Part shown: piece after piece, positions 16,410-24,417 of the stretch
How positions within the stretch are numbered: position 1 is the first letter of the stretch
How the letters are laid out: every line of letters starts with the position of its first letter
Assembly: GCA_951812525.1 (NCBI GenBank)
Contig: OX638316.1
Coordinates: 3,466,506 to 3,530,505, forward strand
Length of the DNA stretch: 64,000 nucleotides
Direction of reading: 5' to 3'
DNA from: an uncultured Poribacteria bacterium
Lineage (GTDB): Bacteria; Poribacteria; WGA-4E; WGA-3G
The notes under the pieces: model-generated
Told to the model about the DNA's origin: nothing
Databases searched by the model: none
What the model saw: the letters and a program-made list of their open reading frames with translations, nothing else
Program-made: the position numbers and the translations under genes

Positions 16410-17381
16410 ATGAAATATCTCGTCACCGGTTGTGCTGGATTCATCGGATGGAGGGTGACGGAGTTCTTGCTCGAAGCCGGACACACCGTTGTTGGGATCG
16501 ATAACGTAAACGCTGCCTATGATCCACAAGTCAAAAAGTGGAGACTCGAGCAACTCGAAGGCACCCCAAACTTTCATTTCCACCGGGCAGACATTTGTGA
16601 CCGGGATGCACTGCGAACAATATTCGATACCCCTTATGATGCTGTAATTAACCTCGCTGCCCGCGCCGGTGTACGGGACTCTGTTGAAGATCCATGGGCA
16701 TATATTGACACGAACGTGACCGGCACGTTGAATCTTCTGGAATTGTGCCGCGAGTTTGAAGTGAACAAATTTGTGTTGGCTTCAACGTCAAGCCTCTACG
16801 GATCGAGTAATAGCCTTCCGTTTAGTGAGGAGACGAATACAGACGGACTCTTATCCCCTTATGCTGCCTCAAAGAAAGGTGCAGAAGCCATCTGTCATAG
16901 TTATCACCATCTCTACGGCATCGACGTGACAGTCTTCCGCTTTTTCACAGTCTATGGACCTGCTGGCAGACCCGATATGAGTGCATTTCGCTTTGTACAC
17001 TGGATTAGCGAGGGGAAGCCTGTTATCGTTTACGGCGATGGCAAAGAGTCCTCACGGGACTATACCTATCTTGATGATATTGCCAGAGGTGTAATCGCTG
17101 GGTTGAAACCACTCAAGTACGAGGTGATAAATCTCGGTTCAGACAGTCCTATCGTACTAATTGATACAATCCGATTGATAGAGGAGTTGGTTGGTAAGAA
17201 AGCGATACTCACGCATCAGCCGTTTCATCCAGCAGATGCCCGTGCTACGTGGGCAAACATCCAAAAAGCCGAAAAACTCTTGGGGTGGCGACCACAGGTT
17301 ACTTTTCGAGAAGGTATTACTGCACTCGTTGAATGGTATCAGGCGAATCGCGATTGGGCAAAACACATCCAAACAGACTAA
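16410..17381 (+). CDS. NAD-dependent epimerase/dehydratase (UDP-glucuronate 4-epimerase-like)
   Basis: This 323-residue extended short-chain dehydrogenase has the NAD-binding TGCAGFIG at residues 6-13, a Ser/Thr pair in LASTSSLYG, and the catalytic YxxxK in SPYAASKKGAE. The sequences GIDNVNAAYDPQVKKWRL and FFTVYGPAGRPDMSAFRF are typical of UDP-glucuronate 4-epimerases and related nucleotide-sugar epimerases. It probably supplies sugars for envelope polysaccharides. GGAAATAATT precedes the ATG, two bases after the previous stop, so it is cotranscribed. Confidence 0.88.
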   Translation: MKYLVTGCAGFIGWRVTEFLLEAGHTVVGIDNVNAAYDPQVKKWRLEQLEGTPNFHFHRADICDRDALRTIFDTPYDAVINLAARAGVRDSVEDPWAYIDTNVTGTLNLLELCREFEVNKFVLASTSSLYGSSNSLPFSEETNTDGLLSPYAASKKGAEAICHSYHHLYGIDVTVFRFFTVYGPAGRPDMSAFRFVHWISEGKPVIVYGDGKESSRDYTYLDDIARGVIAGLKPLKYEVINLGSDSPIVLIDTIRLIEELVGKKAILTHQPFHPADARATWANIQKAEKLLGWRPQVTFREGITALVEWYQANRDWAKHIQTD

Positions 17382-17409
17382 ACCACAGCCACAATTGGTT
17401 AGCCGTGTT

Positions 17410-17997
17410 CTAAGTCAATAGAGCGACTGCCTTTTTTAACGCATCGGCATCTACTTTTATCTTCGCATTTACAACTTCGCGTTGCACATAATTCAACGTG
17501 TGTTCGGGACTCATCGGAGCGGCGATGTCCTGAACAATCTTGTGTAGGCGTCTCACATCGGCTTTCTTGATGCCAGTTTCTGCTTCTACGCGGGTATGTA
17601 GGGCAGCAGGCGACTCTGGTTCTTTAGTAGGTGCGGCGCGCTTGGAACGAGTTCCGCTCGTTTTCGACTTCCGGGTTCCTGATGAAGCGGATGCCGTTTT
17701 CGGTTTACGAGTCCGTTTGCGAGGTGCCTTCTGTCTGGAGGACTGGATTTTTCCTGCCTCAAGTGATTTGATGCCACACGCCTTACACAACTTCGCTGTG
17801 GTATCCGCCAAAGTCATCGTTACAACCAATTCGCTGATTGCTCCGCAGAGATCGCATTCGGCAAGGTCTTCAATACTTGTTAGGATCTCTGCATGTATCA
17901 CCAACATCTTTTCTTTATCAGTTTTCGTCTGCTTTTCCTTCTGGCAGAGATCAATCAGTTTCTGCGCCGCTTTCTCAATTGTGTCTAAATGTCCCAT
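17410..17997 (-). CDS. Zinc-ribbon protein with histone-like basic linker
   Basis: The protein has 195 residues when started at ATG 17997, which has GGGGGA before it; an in-frame TTG lies 12 bases upstream. It shows an N-terminal helix, a CDLCG...LCKACG four-Cys zinc ribbon (about residues 50-80), and a 50-residue Lys/Arg/Ser/Thr/Pro-rich segment (KAPRKRTRKPKTASASSG and on). A C-terminal helical domain (about 135-195) follows. The basic segment resembles histone-H1-like bacterial tails and suggests DNA or RNA binding. I do not recognise a named family. Confidence 0.65.
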   Translation of the reverse strand: MGHLDTIEKAAQKLIDLCQKEKQTKTDKEKMLVIHAEILTSIEDLAECDLCGAISELVVTMTLADTTAKLCKACGIKSLEAGKIQSSRQKAPRKRTRKPKTASASSGTRKSKTSGTRSKRAAPTKEPESPAALHTRVEAETGIKKADVRRLHKIVQDIAAPMSPEHTLNYVQREVVNAKIKVDADALKKAVALLT

Positions 17998-18101
17998 CTT
18001 TTCCCCCAAAAATATGAAGTGCAGCGATTCGGGCTTACAACGATTTAGGACCCACCTACAATCTCAATTGCAGGACATTGTAGCACTTATGTCCTGACCA
18101 A

Positions 18102-19700
18102 TTACTTATCCTGCTCTGAGCCAACGATTCCTTTATCCGTATAAAGTTTATATTCAAAACTATCTATCAAGGCTTCACAACTCGCCGAGATAATATTTTC
18201 TGAGACACCAACAGTTCGCCAACTCCGCTCTCCATCACTCGCTTCAATAAGTACCCGGACCTTTGAGCCAGTACCCGCTTTGGTATCCAATACCCTGACC
18301 TTGTAATCTATCAGTCTAACTGTTTGCAAGGCGGGATAGAACTGTTCAAGTGCTTTTCGGAGTGCCGTGTCGAGTGCATTGACAGGACCATCACCATCAG
18401 CAGCAGTGTGTGCGGTGAGACCATCTGGTGTTGTTACCTTTATTGTTGCTTCAGAACGCATAGCGAAGTCACTGAATTGCTCGATAATCACGCGAAAACC
18501 GACAGGCTCAAAAAAGGATTCGTGTCCGTTAAACACCTTGTATGTTAAAAGCTCAAACGACGCTTCAGCAGCTTCGTATTGGTAACCTTCCTGTTCTGCT
18601 TCTTTGAGTCGCTTAAAGAGTTCCAGCACCTGCCGTGAATTCTTGTCGTAATCCGGATATTCCTTCTCGATCTTTTTCATGATCGTGCCGCGTCCCGCTT
18701 GGTCGGATACGAGAATGCGTTGTGTATTACCCACCTTCTCCGGCTCAATATGTTCGTATGTAAGGCGATTTTTACGGATCGCATCTGTATGCAAGCCGCC
18801 TTTGTGGGCAAAGGCAGACCGCCCAACGTATGGCTGACGTTCATCGTGCGGAAGATTTGCCAATTCACTGATGAGCCGTGAAATGTCTGTTATTCCCTGC
18901 AACTGTGTATCACTTAGGCACTCTATTCCGAGTTTGAGTTGAATCGTAGGAATGATAGAAGCGAGATTCGCGTTGCCACACCGTTCACCGTAACCGTTGA
19001 ATGTCCCTTGCACGTGGGTCGCCCCTGCTTGCACAGCCAGTACGGAGTTCGCAGTGCCCATACCAGCATCGTTGTGCGTATGAATACCCACAGGCAGTGA
19101 AAACTCGGAGAGCACGACTTTTACACCTTCCTGGATTTCTAATGGCAGTCTACCACCGTTTGTATCACAGAGGACGAGGCAGCTTGCACCACCGGTAACT
19201 GCTGCTCGCAGGGTCTCTATTGCGTAGCTAGGATCATCGACATAGCCATCAAAAAAGTGCTCCGCATCGTAGATCACCTCGCGACCGTTCTCCACAAGGT
19301 AGCGCACAGAATTTTCAATTAACGCCAAATTCTCCTCTGGTGTCACCCGCAGAACGTCGGTTGCGTGGAGCTGCCAACTTTTTCCAAAGATTGTAACAGT
19401 CCTCGCGCCGGTATCCAGCAAGGCAGCCAAATTCGGATCGGTATCGGGAGTATAAGTCGGATAGTACGTGCTGCCGAACGGCACAATTGTCGCTGTTTCT
19501 AATGCCATGCCTTTCGCACGCTTGAAAAATTCTATATCTTTCGGATTGGAACCCGGATAACCGCCCTCAATATAGCGGATACCTAATTTATCAAGTGACT
19601 CTATAATAATGAGTTTATCTTCAACGGAAAATGCTACCCCTTCTGCTTGGCTTCCATCCCTGAGTGTTGTATCGTAAAATTCAACCATGTCGCTTTTCAC
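18102..19700 (-). CDS. cimA: (R)-citramalate synthase
   Basis: This 532-residue protein condenses pyruvate and acetyl-CoA to citramalate, the threonine-independent first step toward isoleucine. It belongs to the DRE-TIM barrel family. The barrel opens YDTTLRDGSQAEG, includes IEGGYPGSNPKD and the metal-binding HTHNDAGMGTANS, and ends with the LeuA-type allosteric domain (about 400-532). Length and the YxGxSAFAHKGGLH segment fit CimA/LeuA2 rather than 2-isopropylmalate synthase. The GTG at 19700 overlaps the stop of a 10-codon possible leader ORF. An ATG four codons later is the alternative start, and neither has its own Shine-Dalgarno. Confidence 0.9.
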   Translation of the reverse strand: MKSDMVEFYDTTLRDGSQAEGVAFSVEDKLIIIESLDKLGIRYIEGGYPGSNPKDIEFFKRAKGMALETATIVPFGSTYYPTYTPDTDPNLAALLDTGARTVTIFGKSWQLHATDVLRVTPEENLALIENSVRYLVENGREVIYDAEHFFDGYVDDPSYAIETLRAAVTGGASCLVLCDTNGGRLPLEIQEGVKVVLSEFSLPVGIHTHNDAGMGTANSVLAVQAGATHVQGTFNGYGERCGNANLASIIPTIQLKLGIECLSDTQLQGITDISRLISELANLPHDERQPYVGRSAFAHKGGLHTDAIRKNRLTYEHIEPEKVGNTQRILVSDQAGRGTIMKKIEKEYPDYDKNSRQVLELFKRLKEAEQEGYQYEAAEASFELLTYKVFNGHESFFEPVGFRVIIEQFSDFAMRSEATIKVTTPDGLTAHTAADGDGPVNALDTALRKALEQFYPALQTVRLIDYKVRVLDTKAGTGSKVRVLIEASDGERSWRTVGVSENIISASCEALIDSFEYKLYTDKGIVGSEQDK

Positions 19701-19729
19701 AGCAAGTTTTGGCTTGCAAAATCTGCCAA
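19697..19729 (-). promoter_or_regulatory. Possible 10-codon leader ORF coupled to cimA
   Basis: A TTG codon at 19729 follows AAGGAG (19745-19740) by 10 bases and opens the peptide M-A-D-F-A-S-Q-N-L-L. Its TGA overlaps the GTG start of cimA (GTGA). The only good Shine-Dalgarno upstream of cimA is this one, so cimA translation may depend on the leader. The same stretch can fold as TTTTGGC...GCCAAAA. Confidence 0.35.
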
Positions 19730-19788
19730 AATTCGGTGTCTCCTTTTATGCGTTTATGTCGTCATTCTTGTCTAATTTACCTACTCAT

Positions 19789-19817
19789 ATTTTACCACAT
19801 TTCAGGGAGAAAGTCAA
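19789..19817 (-). promoter_or_regulatory. Sigma70-type promoter for cimA
   Basis: On the minus strand, TTGACT (19817-19812) and TAAAAT (19794-19789) are separated by 17 bases. Transcription would begin near 19782, leaving a leader of about 80 bases before the cimA GTG. Confidence 0.65.
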
Positions 19818-20006
19818 ATTTTGTCTATGTCTTGCTTATGGTCGATGGCAAGATAAAATCGCTATATTATGTCCTCTTTGAACCTGAAAATCGAGATTGT
19901 AATTAGAATCCAGATTCGTTTATTGTGCAAACGTCCCATAGTTGGCAGGTTTCCAACTGAAGACTGTTAACTGACAACTGAAAACTAAGTCCTATCTGTT
20001 TGTATT

Positions 20007-20034
20007 TTGATAATTCACTCAATTATGCTATTAT
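20007..20034 (+). promoter_or_regulatory. Promoter for dacB, possibly giving a leaderless message
   Basis: TTGATA (20007-20012) and TATTAT (20029-20034) are separated by 16 bases. The start point would fall near 20041, at or next to the ATG at 20042, and no Shine-Dalgarno is present between. If correct, the dacB message is leaderless or nearly so. Confidence 0.45.
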
Positions 20035-20041
20035 TATAACC

Positions 20042-21310
20042 ATGAAAATCTACGCTATTTTGTTAGTCTCTGTTGTGTTGTTGTTGTCAGGTTGTGGAAT
20101 CTTAGCACCGAAACCGTCTGAAACCGAACTACCAACAACTTCTGTAGATCCACTCGAAAAGTTACAAACTGATATTGATGCCGTCTTGCAGGCCCCGTTA
20201 TTCACAACAGCGAGCATCGGTATCAAGGTCGTTGCTGTTGAAACAGGTGAGGTGATTTACGAAAAGGATCCTCTCAAATTACACCACCCCGCCTCCACAA
20301 CAAAACTCTTCACGGCAGCAACCGCCTTGGCAAAACTGGGGTCAGACTATCAGTTTGAAACGACCCTTTATGTTGATACGGATATGGATGCACAAGTCGC
20401 AGGGAACATCTATCTCAAGGGTAGAGCCGATCCTGTGCTTCAACCCCAAGATATAGTAAAATTAGCGGATGTGCTGCTTGAAACCGGTGTGAAATCGATA
20501 CAAGGTGACATCGTTGTTGATGAAACATACCTTGACACAATTCGAGATGGGCCCGGATGGATGTGGGATGATAGACCGCTTCGGATTAGTGCTTTAAGTA
20601 TCCAACAGATAGAACCCGATCCGGGCACAAGGAGCAGAGCTCTTGCCTGCGGGTATCTACTGAAAACTGAGCTTGAGCAAGAAGACATTGAGGTAACGGG
20701 TAGTGTCGTTTCTGGAATCGTTCCACCAGATGTGCAGGTTGTCGCTAAACATCTATCGCCACCACTCGCCGATATCGTCAAATTAATGAACAAACCCAGT
20801 GACAATTGGATCGCCGAATTCCTCTTCAAAACAATTGGTGCTGAGGTAATCGGTGAGCCGGGGACTTGGACAAAAGGGAGACAAGCTGTCGCTGAGTACT
20901 TAAGTGAAATTATGGACGAACCGCCTGTACATCGGTTCGTTGACGGTTCTGGACTCTCTCGGTACAATCTCATCAACGCTGAACTGCTCACAGCCCTGCT
21001 CGTCTATATGTATCAGAATTTTGAGTTGATGCCAGAGTATCTAGCATCACTGCCGATTGCTGGCGTTGATGGGACTTTAAGAAATCGGATGCAGGGAGTA
21101 CACGCCGAAAAGGTGTTGCGTGCGAAGACGGGGACATTAAGCGGTGTTTCGGCACTTGCTGGCTATACCGTCACATCAGACGATGAGGTATTCGCGTTCA
21201 GCATTCTGATCAGCCACTATATTGCTCTGCCAGCATCTGCACGGGGTATCCAAGATAAAATCGGGAATTATCTGACCGGTTTCAGTCGTCGCAGTGAGGC
21301 AAAAGAGTGA
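20042..21310 (+). CDS. dacB: D-alanyl-D-alanine carboxypeptidase/endopeptidase (PBP4 family), lipoprotein
   Basis: This class C low-molecular-weight penicillin-binding protein (peptidase S13) cleaves D-Ala-D-Ala ends or cross-links of peptidoglycan in the periplasm. The active-site set is complete: S85-T-T-K88 (PASTTKLF), S-D-N in KPSDNWIAE and K-T-G in RAKTGTLSG. The N-terminus is a lipoprotein signal with lipobox L-S-G-C18, so the enzyme should be membrane-anchored, unlike soluble E. coli PBP4. At 422 residues it is shorter than PBP4. The start at 20042 is preferred over an in-frame ATG 42 bases upstream because it begins the signal peptide directly. Confidence 0.93.
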   Translation: MKIYAILLVSVVLLLSGCGILAPKPSETELPTTSVDPLEKLQTDIDAVLQAPLFTTASIGIKVVAVETGEVIYEKDPLKLHHPASTTKLFTAATALAKLGSDYQFETTLYVDTDMDAQVAGNIYLKGRADPVLQPQDIVKLADVLLETGVKSIQGDIVVDETYLDTIRDGPGWMWDDRPLRISALSIQQIEPDPGTRSRALACGYLLKTELEQEDIEVTGSVVSGIVPPDVQVVAKHLSPPLADIVKLMNKPSDNWIAEFLFKTIGAEVIGEPGTWTKGRQAVAEYLSEIMDEPPVHRFVDGSGLSRYNLINAELLTALLVYMYQNFELMPEYLASLPIAGVDGTLRNRMQGVHAEKVLRAKTGTLSGVSALAGYTVTSDDEVFAFSILISHYIALPASARGIQDKIGNYLTGFSRRSEAKE

Positions 21311-21344
21311 AATGATCGTTTGGGCTTGCGATTCTCAATTCCCA

Positions 21345-21370
21345 GTAGAGCAGTTTTAAACTGCGCCTAC
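21345..21370. terminator. Imperfect hairpin between convergent genes
   Basis: The inverted sequence GTAGaGCAGTTT / AAACTGCgCCTAC lies between the dacB and PhyH gene 3 stops. It looks like a diverged member of the TAGGCGCGGTT hairpin family. Confidence 0.4.
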
Positions 21371-21414
21371 AAGTGGAATGATGTTAAAGATAATCAAGGT
21401 CTCATGCTGTAGCC

Positions 21415-22194
21415 TCAATCAAACCGCGAATCAATCTCCGGTGGCGGTTCTCCCACGACAGACTTCCCATCCTTCAACAACGGCTCAGCATTCCCCCATA
21501 AACGACTCCCATCATGCGACATAAGTGGCTCCGCAGAATACTGAGCAAGATACGCACGCCGTAAGTTATTCGTGAAGTTTGTGCCGCTGCAATGGAAGTT
21601 GATACTTGTAAACGCCACAATGCTCCCCGCAGGCACAATAGCAGGTACACCCTTCTCCGGTCCGAAATAACCCACCATATCGTTACTGCCCTCTTCACGG
21701 ACATGCTTCACCCACGAACGGATCCCGATACGCGAAAACGGCATCACATAAACCGTCCCGTTCTCTTCAGACATATCGTCAAGGGCACACCAACAGGTAA
21801 GATACGGCTTATGGTCGGGGTAACCAACATAGCCAGAGTCCTGATGCCAGCTGAACTTCATACCCGTTCCCGCACCTTTGACGACATACTGTTCCCAGAA
21901 AAGATACGCCGTATCACCTAAAGTCGCACGACAGACATCTGCCATCAGGTCGCTGAATAGGAACTCACGAAGTGTGGGCTGTTTCCTAAAGCAGTTTGAA
22001 ACGAAATACCGTTTGTTACGATGATTGATGCCGAGGACATCCGTGTCCTGTCGGTCCATCTCAGCGTCCATCTGGCTGATAAAGGTTCCACATTCACCGC
22101 GGAGCAGTTCCAAAAGCGACTCCGGGATAACATTCTCTAAAATGAAATAGCCTTCCTCTTGGAATTGCTGTTTCTGTTCATCGGTTATGTTCAT
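21415..22194 (-). CDS. Phytanoyl-CoA dioxygenase (PhyH) family protein 3
   Basis: This 259-residue Fe(II)/2-oxoglutarate oxygenase has facial triad H117-Q-D119 (SWHQDSGYVG), distal H201 (INFHCSGTN) and Arg212 (NLRRAY). The N-terminus MNITDEQKQQFQEEGYFILENVIP is typical of PhyH proteins. The ATG at 22194 has GTGGAG five bases upstream, so it is preferred over an in-frame start at 22215. It follows the molybdoenzyme gene by 47 bases and probably shares its operon. The substrate is unknown. Confidence 0.9.
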   Translation of the reverse strand: MNITDEQKQQFQEEGYFILENVIPESLLELLRGECGTFISQMDAEMDRQDTDVLGINHRNKRYFVSNCFRKQPTLREFLFSDLMADVCRATLGDTAYLFWEQYVVKGAGTGMKFSWHQDSGYVGYPDHKPYLTCWCALDDMSEENGTVYVMPFSRIGIRSWVKHVREEGSNDMVGYFGPEKGVPAIVPAGSIVAFTSINFHCSGTNFTNNLRRAYLAQYSAEPLMSHDGSRLWGNAEPLLKDGKSVVGEPPPEIDSRFD

Positions 22195-22241
22195 ATAATC
22201 TCCACAAGGGCACACAAGCGCATCTGCCCTATCAAAGTCTC

Positions 22242-23378
22242 CTATTCAATATGTATGGGACGGACGACCTGACCGTGGCTTTCCCAATAGGTACGTTTCC
22301 CAGTAATATAGTCAGAGTCCGCTGCAGGTTGGATGTTTCCCATCGTATCAATCGCTCTGGAGACGACGGTGTGTTCACCTTTCGACGGGTTGTTCCAATC
22401 GAGATGCCAGATTTTCCATGCGAATTCAGCGTCTTCCTCCGGGTCTATTGTCGCCTTTTGCCATGCTCCGCCATCAATGCTCACCTCGACGGTTTCGATA
22501 GGAGCACCCCACGCCGCACCATAGATACGGTATTTCTCGCCAATGCGCGTTACCTTCGCCGCTAACGACTTCAATTGTGTTTTGCCAACCGAGGTCTCCA
22601 TCCAAACTGATTCACCATCAGGACGTTTCTCCTCGCGTATTGTAACGTAATCGCGTCCCATGAATCTCCCCATAAACCGCGTATCACGTACCTCAATACG
22701 TTTCAGCCATTTAACGCATGCAATTCCATACCAACCAGGGGCGATAAGGCGGAGCGGAGCACCGTTCGCCTGTGGTAACGGTTCGCCATTCATCTCATAG
22801 CAGAGGAGGGTGGTGTCTTCGAGTGCGTCCTCAACAGACATGCTTCGTGCAAAGTTCTGACGCATCTTCATATCCCGTCGTTCCTCTTCTCCCTCATCAT
22901 GTCCGAAGAAGATAACCTCAATCCCGTTTGCTTGGATGTTGGCTTCCTTGAGAATCGGTGCGAGCGGAGTACCCGTCCATTTCGCATTTCCAATTCCACC
23001 CGTGAACGTTGGGAATCCGTGGTTACCGGAGCATTCTAACGTAAAGGTTGCATCCTTTCGAGGTCGCCCTTTAATGTCTTCAATTGTTAGCATCAACGGA
23101 TTCTCAACCAAACCGCTTACCTCAAGCCGCCACGTCTCAAGATCAACTTCAGGTGTGCCATAGTGTGAAACGTTGAAGAATTCATCGTTCGGCGTGATAA
23201 AGGAATCTAATTGATTCCAATCCAGCAAACCGCGCTCTGCTGGCGGTTCCGGCGGTTGATCTGCGAATGGAATAAGCACTTCACCCTCACGGCTTGGAAA
23301 GGCATAGACTGCCCAAGGACTCAGCAGTAATCCTGTGAGTGTTAAACCGCTCTGTCGCAAAAAATCTCTACGTTCCAT
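22242..23378 (-). CDS. Sulfite-oxidase-like molybdopterin enzyme, Tat-exported
   Basis: This 378-residue protein starts MERRDFLRQSG, a Tat signal, followed by a hydrophobic stretch. The molybdopterin domain has the molybdenum-ligating Cys at C116 (LECSGNHGFPTF), with ECSGN and GAPLRLIAPGWYG typical of eukaryote-like sulfite oxidases. The C-terminal domain (about 255-378) is the Ig-like dimerisation domain of the family (VEVSIDGGAWQKA, WKIWHLDW). Predicted role is periplasmic oxidation of sulfite or a related substrate. No cytochrome gene is adjacent. It is 52 bases downstream of the SOD gene on the same strand. Confidence 0.9.
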   Translation of the reverse strand: MERRDFLRQSGLTLTGLLLSPWAVYAFPSREGEVLIPFADQPPEPPAERGLLDWNQLDSFITPNDEFFNVSHYGTPEVDLETWRLEVSGLVENPLMLTIEDIKGRPRKDATFTLECSGNHGFPTFTGGIGNAKWTGTPLAPILKEANIQANGIEVIFFGHDEGEEERRDMKMRQNFARSMSVEDALEDTTLLCYEMNGEPLPQANGAPLRLIAPGWYGIACVKWLKRIEVRDTRFMGRFMGRDYVTIREEKRPDGESVWMETSVGKTQLKSLAAKVTRIGEKYRIYGAAWGAPIETVEVSIDGGAWQKATIDPEEDAEFAWKIWHLDWNNPSKGEHTVVSRAIDTMGNIQPAADSDYITGKRTYWESHGQVVRPIHIE

Positions 23379-23430
23379 ACTGCCTCCTTATTCTTCGGTA
23401 GGCGAAGTTTTTAACCACACAACTGTATAT

Positions 23431-24147
23431 CTATCCGCTCGTAGCTGCGATATAGTTGGAGTTGACCTGTTCCCAGTTAACGATCTTACCCCAGGCATCA
23501 ACATAGTCGGCGCGTCGGTTCTGGTAATTGAGGTAATAGGCGTGTTCCCAGACGTCGAGGCCGAGAATAGGCGTGTGTCCTTGCATCAACGGACTGTCCT
23601 GATTTGATGTCGAGTAGATCTGTAACTTCTTGTTTTCATCAACAACCAGCCATGCCCAACCTGAACCAAAATGTGTTTTCGCTGCCTTGACGAACATTTC
23701 GCTTCCGGCATCGAACGAACCAAAAGTGGATTGAATCGCTTCGGCAACCTTTCCCATCGGTTCGCTGCCGTTGGGCTTCATGATGTTCCAGAAAAGTGTA
23801 TGGTTCGCATGACCGCCGCCGCTGTTAATAACAGATTGACGGAGGTGTTGAGGTACCGTGTTGATATTACGCAGCATCTGTTCCAGAGTCATGTGCTGCA
23901 AATCATGACTACGTGCAATTGCCGCATTGAGTTTATTGACATACCCTTGATGATGTTTTCCGTGGTGGATCTCCATCGTGCGTTTATCAATATGAGGTTC
24001 AAGCGCATCATACGCATAAGACAGTGGTGGTAGGGTCTGATTTCCTTGATGGTCGTGTTGGTCAGCATATACACGCAGAGGACTGTTAGCGAAAAGCAAT
24101 CCTGCCACTGCAGTGCTTCCCTGAATTAAAAAAGATCTACGATTCAT
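23431..24147 (-). CDS. sodA: Superoxide dismutase, Mn/Fe type, with Tat-like signal
   Basis: This 238-residue protein converts superoxide to peroxide and oxygen. Metal ligands can be placed at H61 (EIHHGKHH), H116 ([10 protein letters not shown]), D198 and H202 (LDVWEHAYY). GGHANH and SNQDSPL are features of the Mn-type subgroup. The N-terminus [20 protein letters not shown] resembles a Tat signal, so the enzyme should act outside the cytoplasm, which is unusual since most bacterial Mn/Fe SODs are cytoplasmic. AAGGAG lies nine bases before the ATG and a good promoter lies further upstream. It heads the SOD - molybdoenzyme - PhyH run. Confidence 0.94.
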   Translation of the reverse strand: MNRRSFLIQGSTAVAGLLFANSPLRVYADQHDHQGNQTLPPLSYAYDALEPHIDKRTMEIHHGKHHQGYVNKLNAAIARSHDLQHMTLEQMLRNINTVPQHLRQSVINSGGGHANHTLFWNIMKPNGSEPMGKVAEAIQSTFGSFDAGSEMFVKAAKTHFGSGWAWLVVDENKKLQIYSTSNQDSPLMQGHTPILGLDVWEHAYYLNYQNRRADYVDAWGKIVNWEQVNSNYIAATSG

Positions 24148-24182
24148 GAATGAGTTCTCCTTGTCACTCTGTTTTGAATGGC

Positions 24183-24212
24183 ATTTTAACAGAATTCGTT
24201 GGTTTGTGTCAA
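24183..24212 (-). promoter_or_regulatory. Sigma70-type promoter for the SOD operon
   Basis: On the minus strand, TTGACA (24212-24207) and TAAAAT (24188-24183) are separated by 18 bases. It lies about 36 bases upstream of the SOD ATG. Confidence 0.6.
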
Positions 24213-24255
24213 GAGGCTTTTATTGTAGTAGAGACAATAAATATTTTTACCATAT

Positions 24256-24318
24256 TGGTAGGCGCGGTTTCCTAACCGCGCCGAGGACAATACCCAAGTA
24301 ATTCTAAAATCTACTATA
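24256..24318. repeat. Dispersed hairpin-plus-tail repeat, copy B
   Basis: The perfect hairpin GGCGCGGTT-TCCT-AACCGCGCC (24261-24282) is followed by the tail AGTAATTCTAAAATCTACTA and TA (24297-24318). Copy A is at 5322 and copy C at 36154. It lies between divergent SOD and patatin genes. Confidence 0.75.
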
Positions 24319-24326
24319 AAATCCGA

Positions 24327-24355
24327 TTGATTTTAGGAAAAAGATGTGGTATCTT
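24327..24355 (+). promoter_or_regulatory. Possible promoter for the patatin gene
   Basis: TTGATT (24327-24332) and TATCTT (24350-24355) are separated by 17 bases. The -10 box is a weak match. It sits directly after repeat copy B. Confidence 0.4.
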
Positions 24356-24417
24356 GGTTATTGCATACGGGCAAAAATAACGGAGACTCTTATACGGATA
24401 CGCCGGAAAGACATTGA

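Larger units (their letters stand above)
19701..20041. other. Intergenic region between divergent cimA and dacB
   Basis: Beyond the cimA leader and promoter and the dacB promoter, the stretch around 19937-19985 is a low-complexity run of AACTG-like words (CCAACTGAAGACTG, TTAACTGACAACTG). A similar run occurs at 59461-59515. No gene is seen. Confidence 0.5.
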
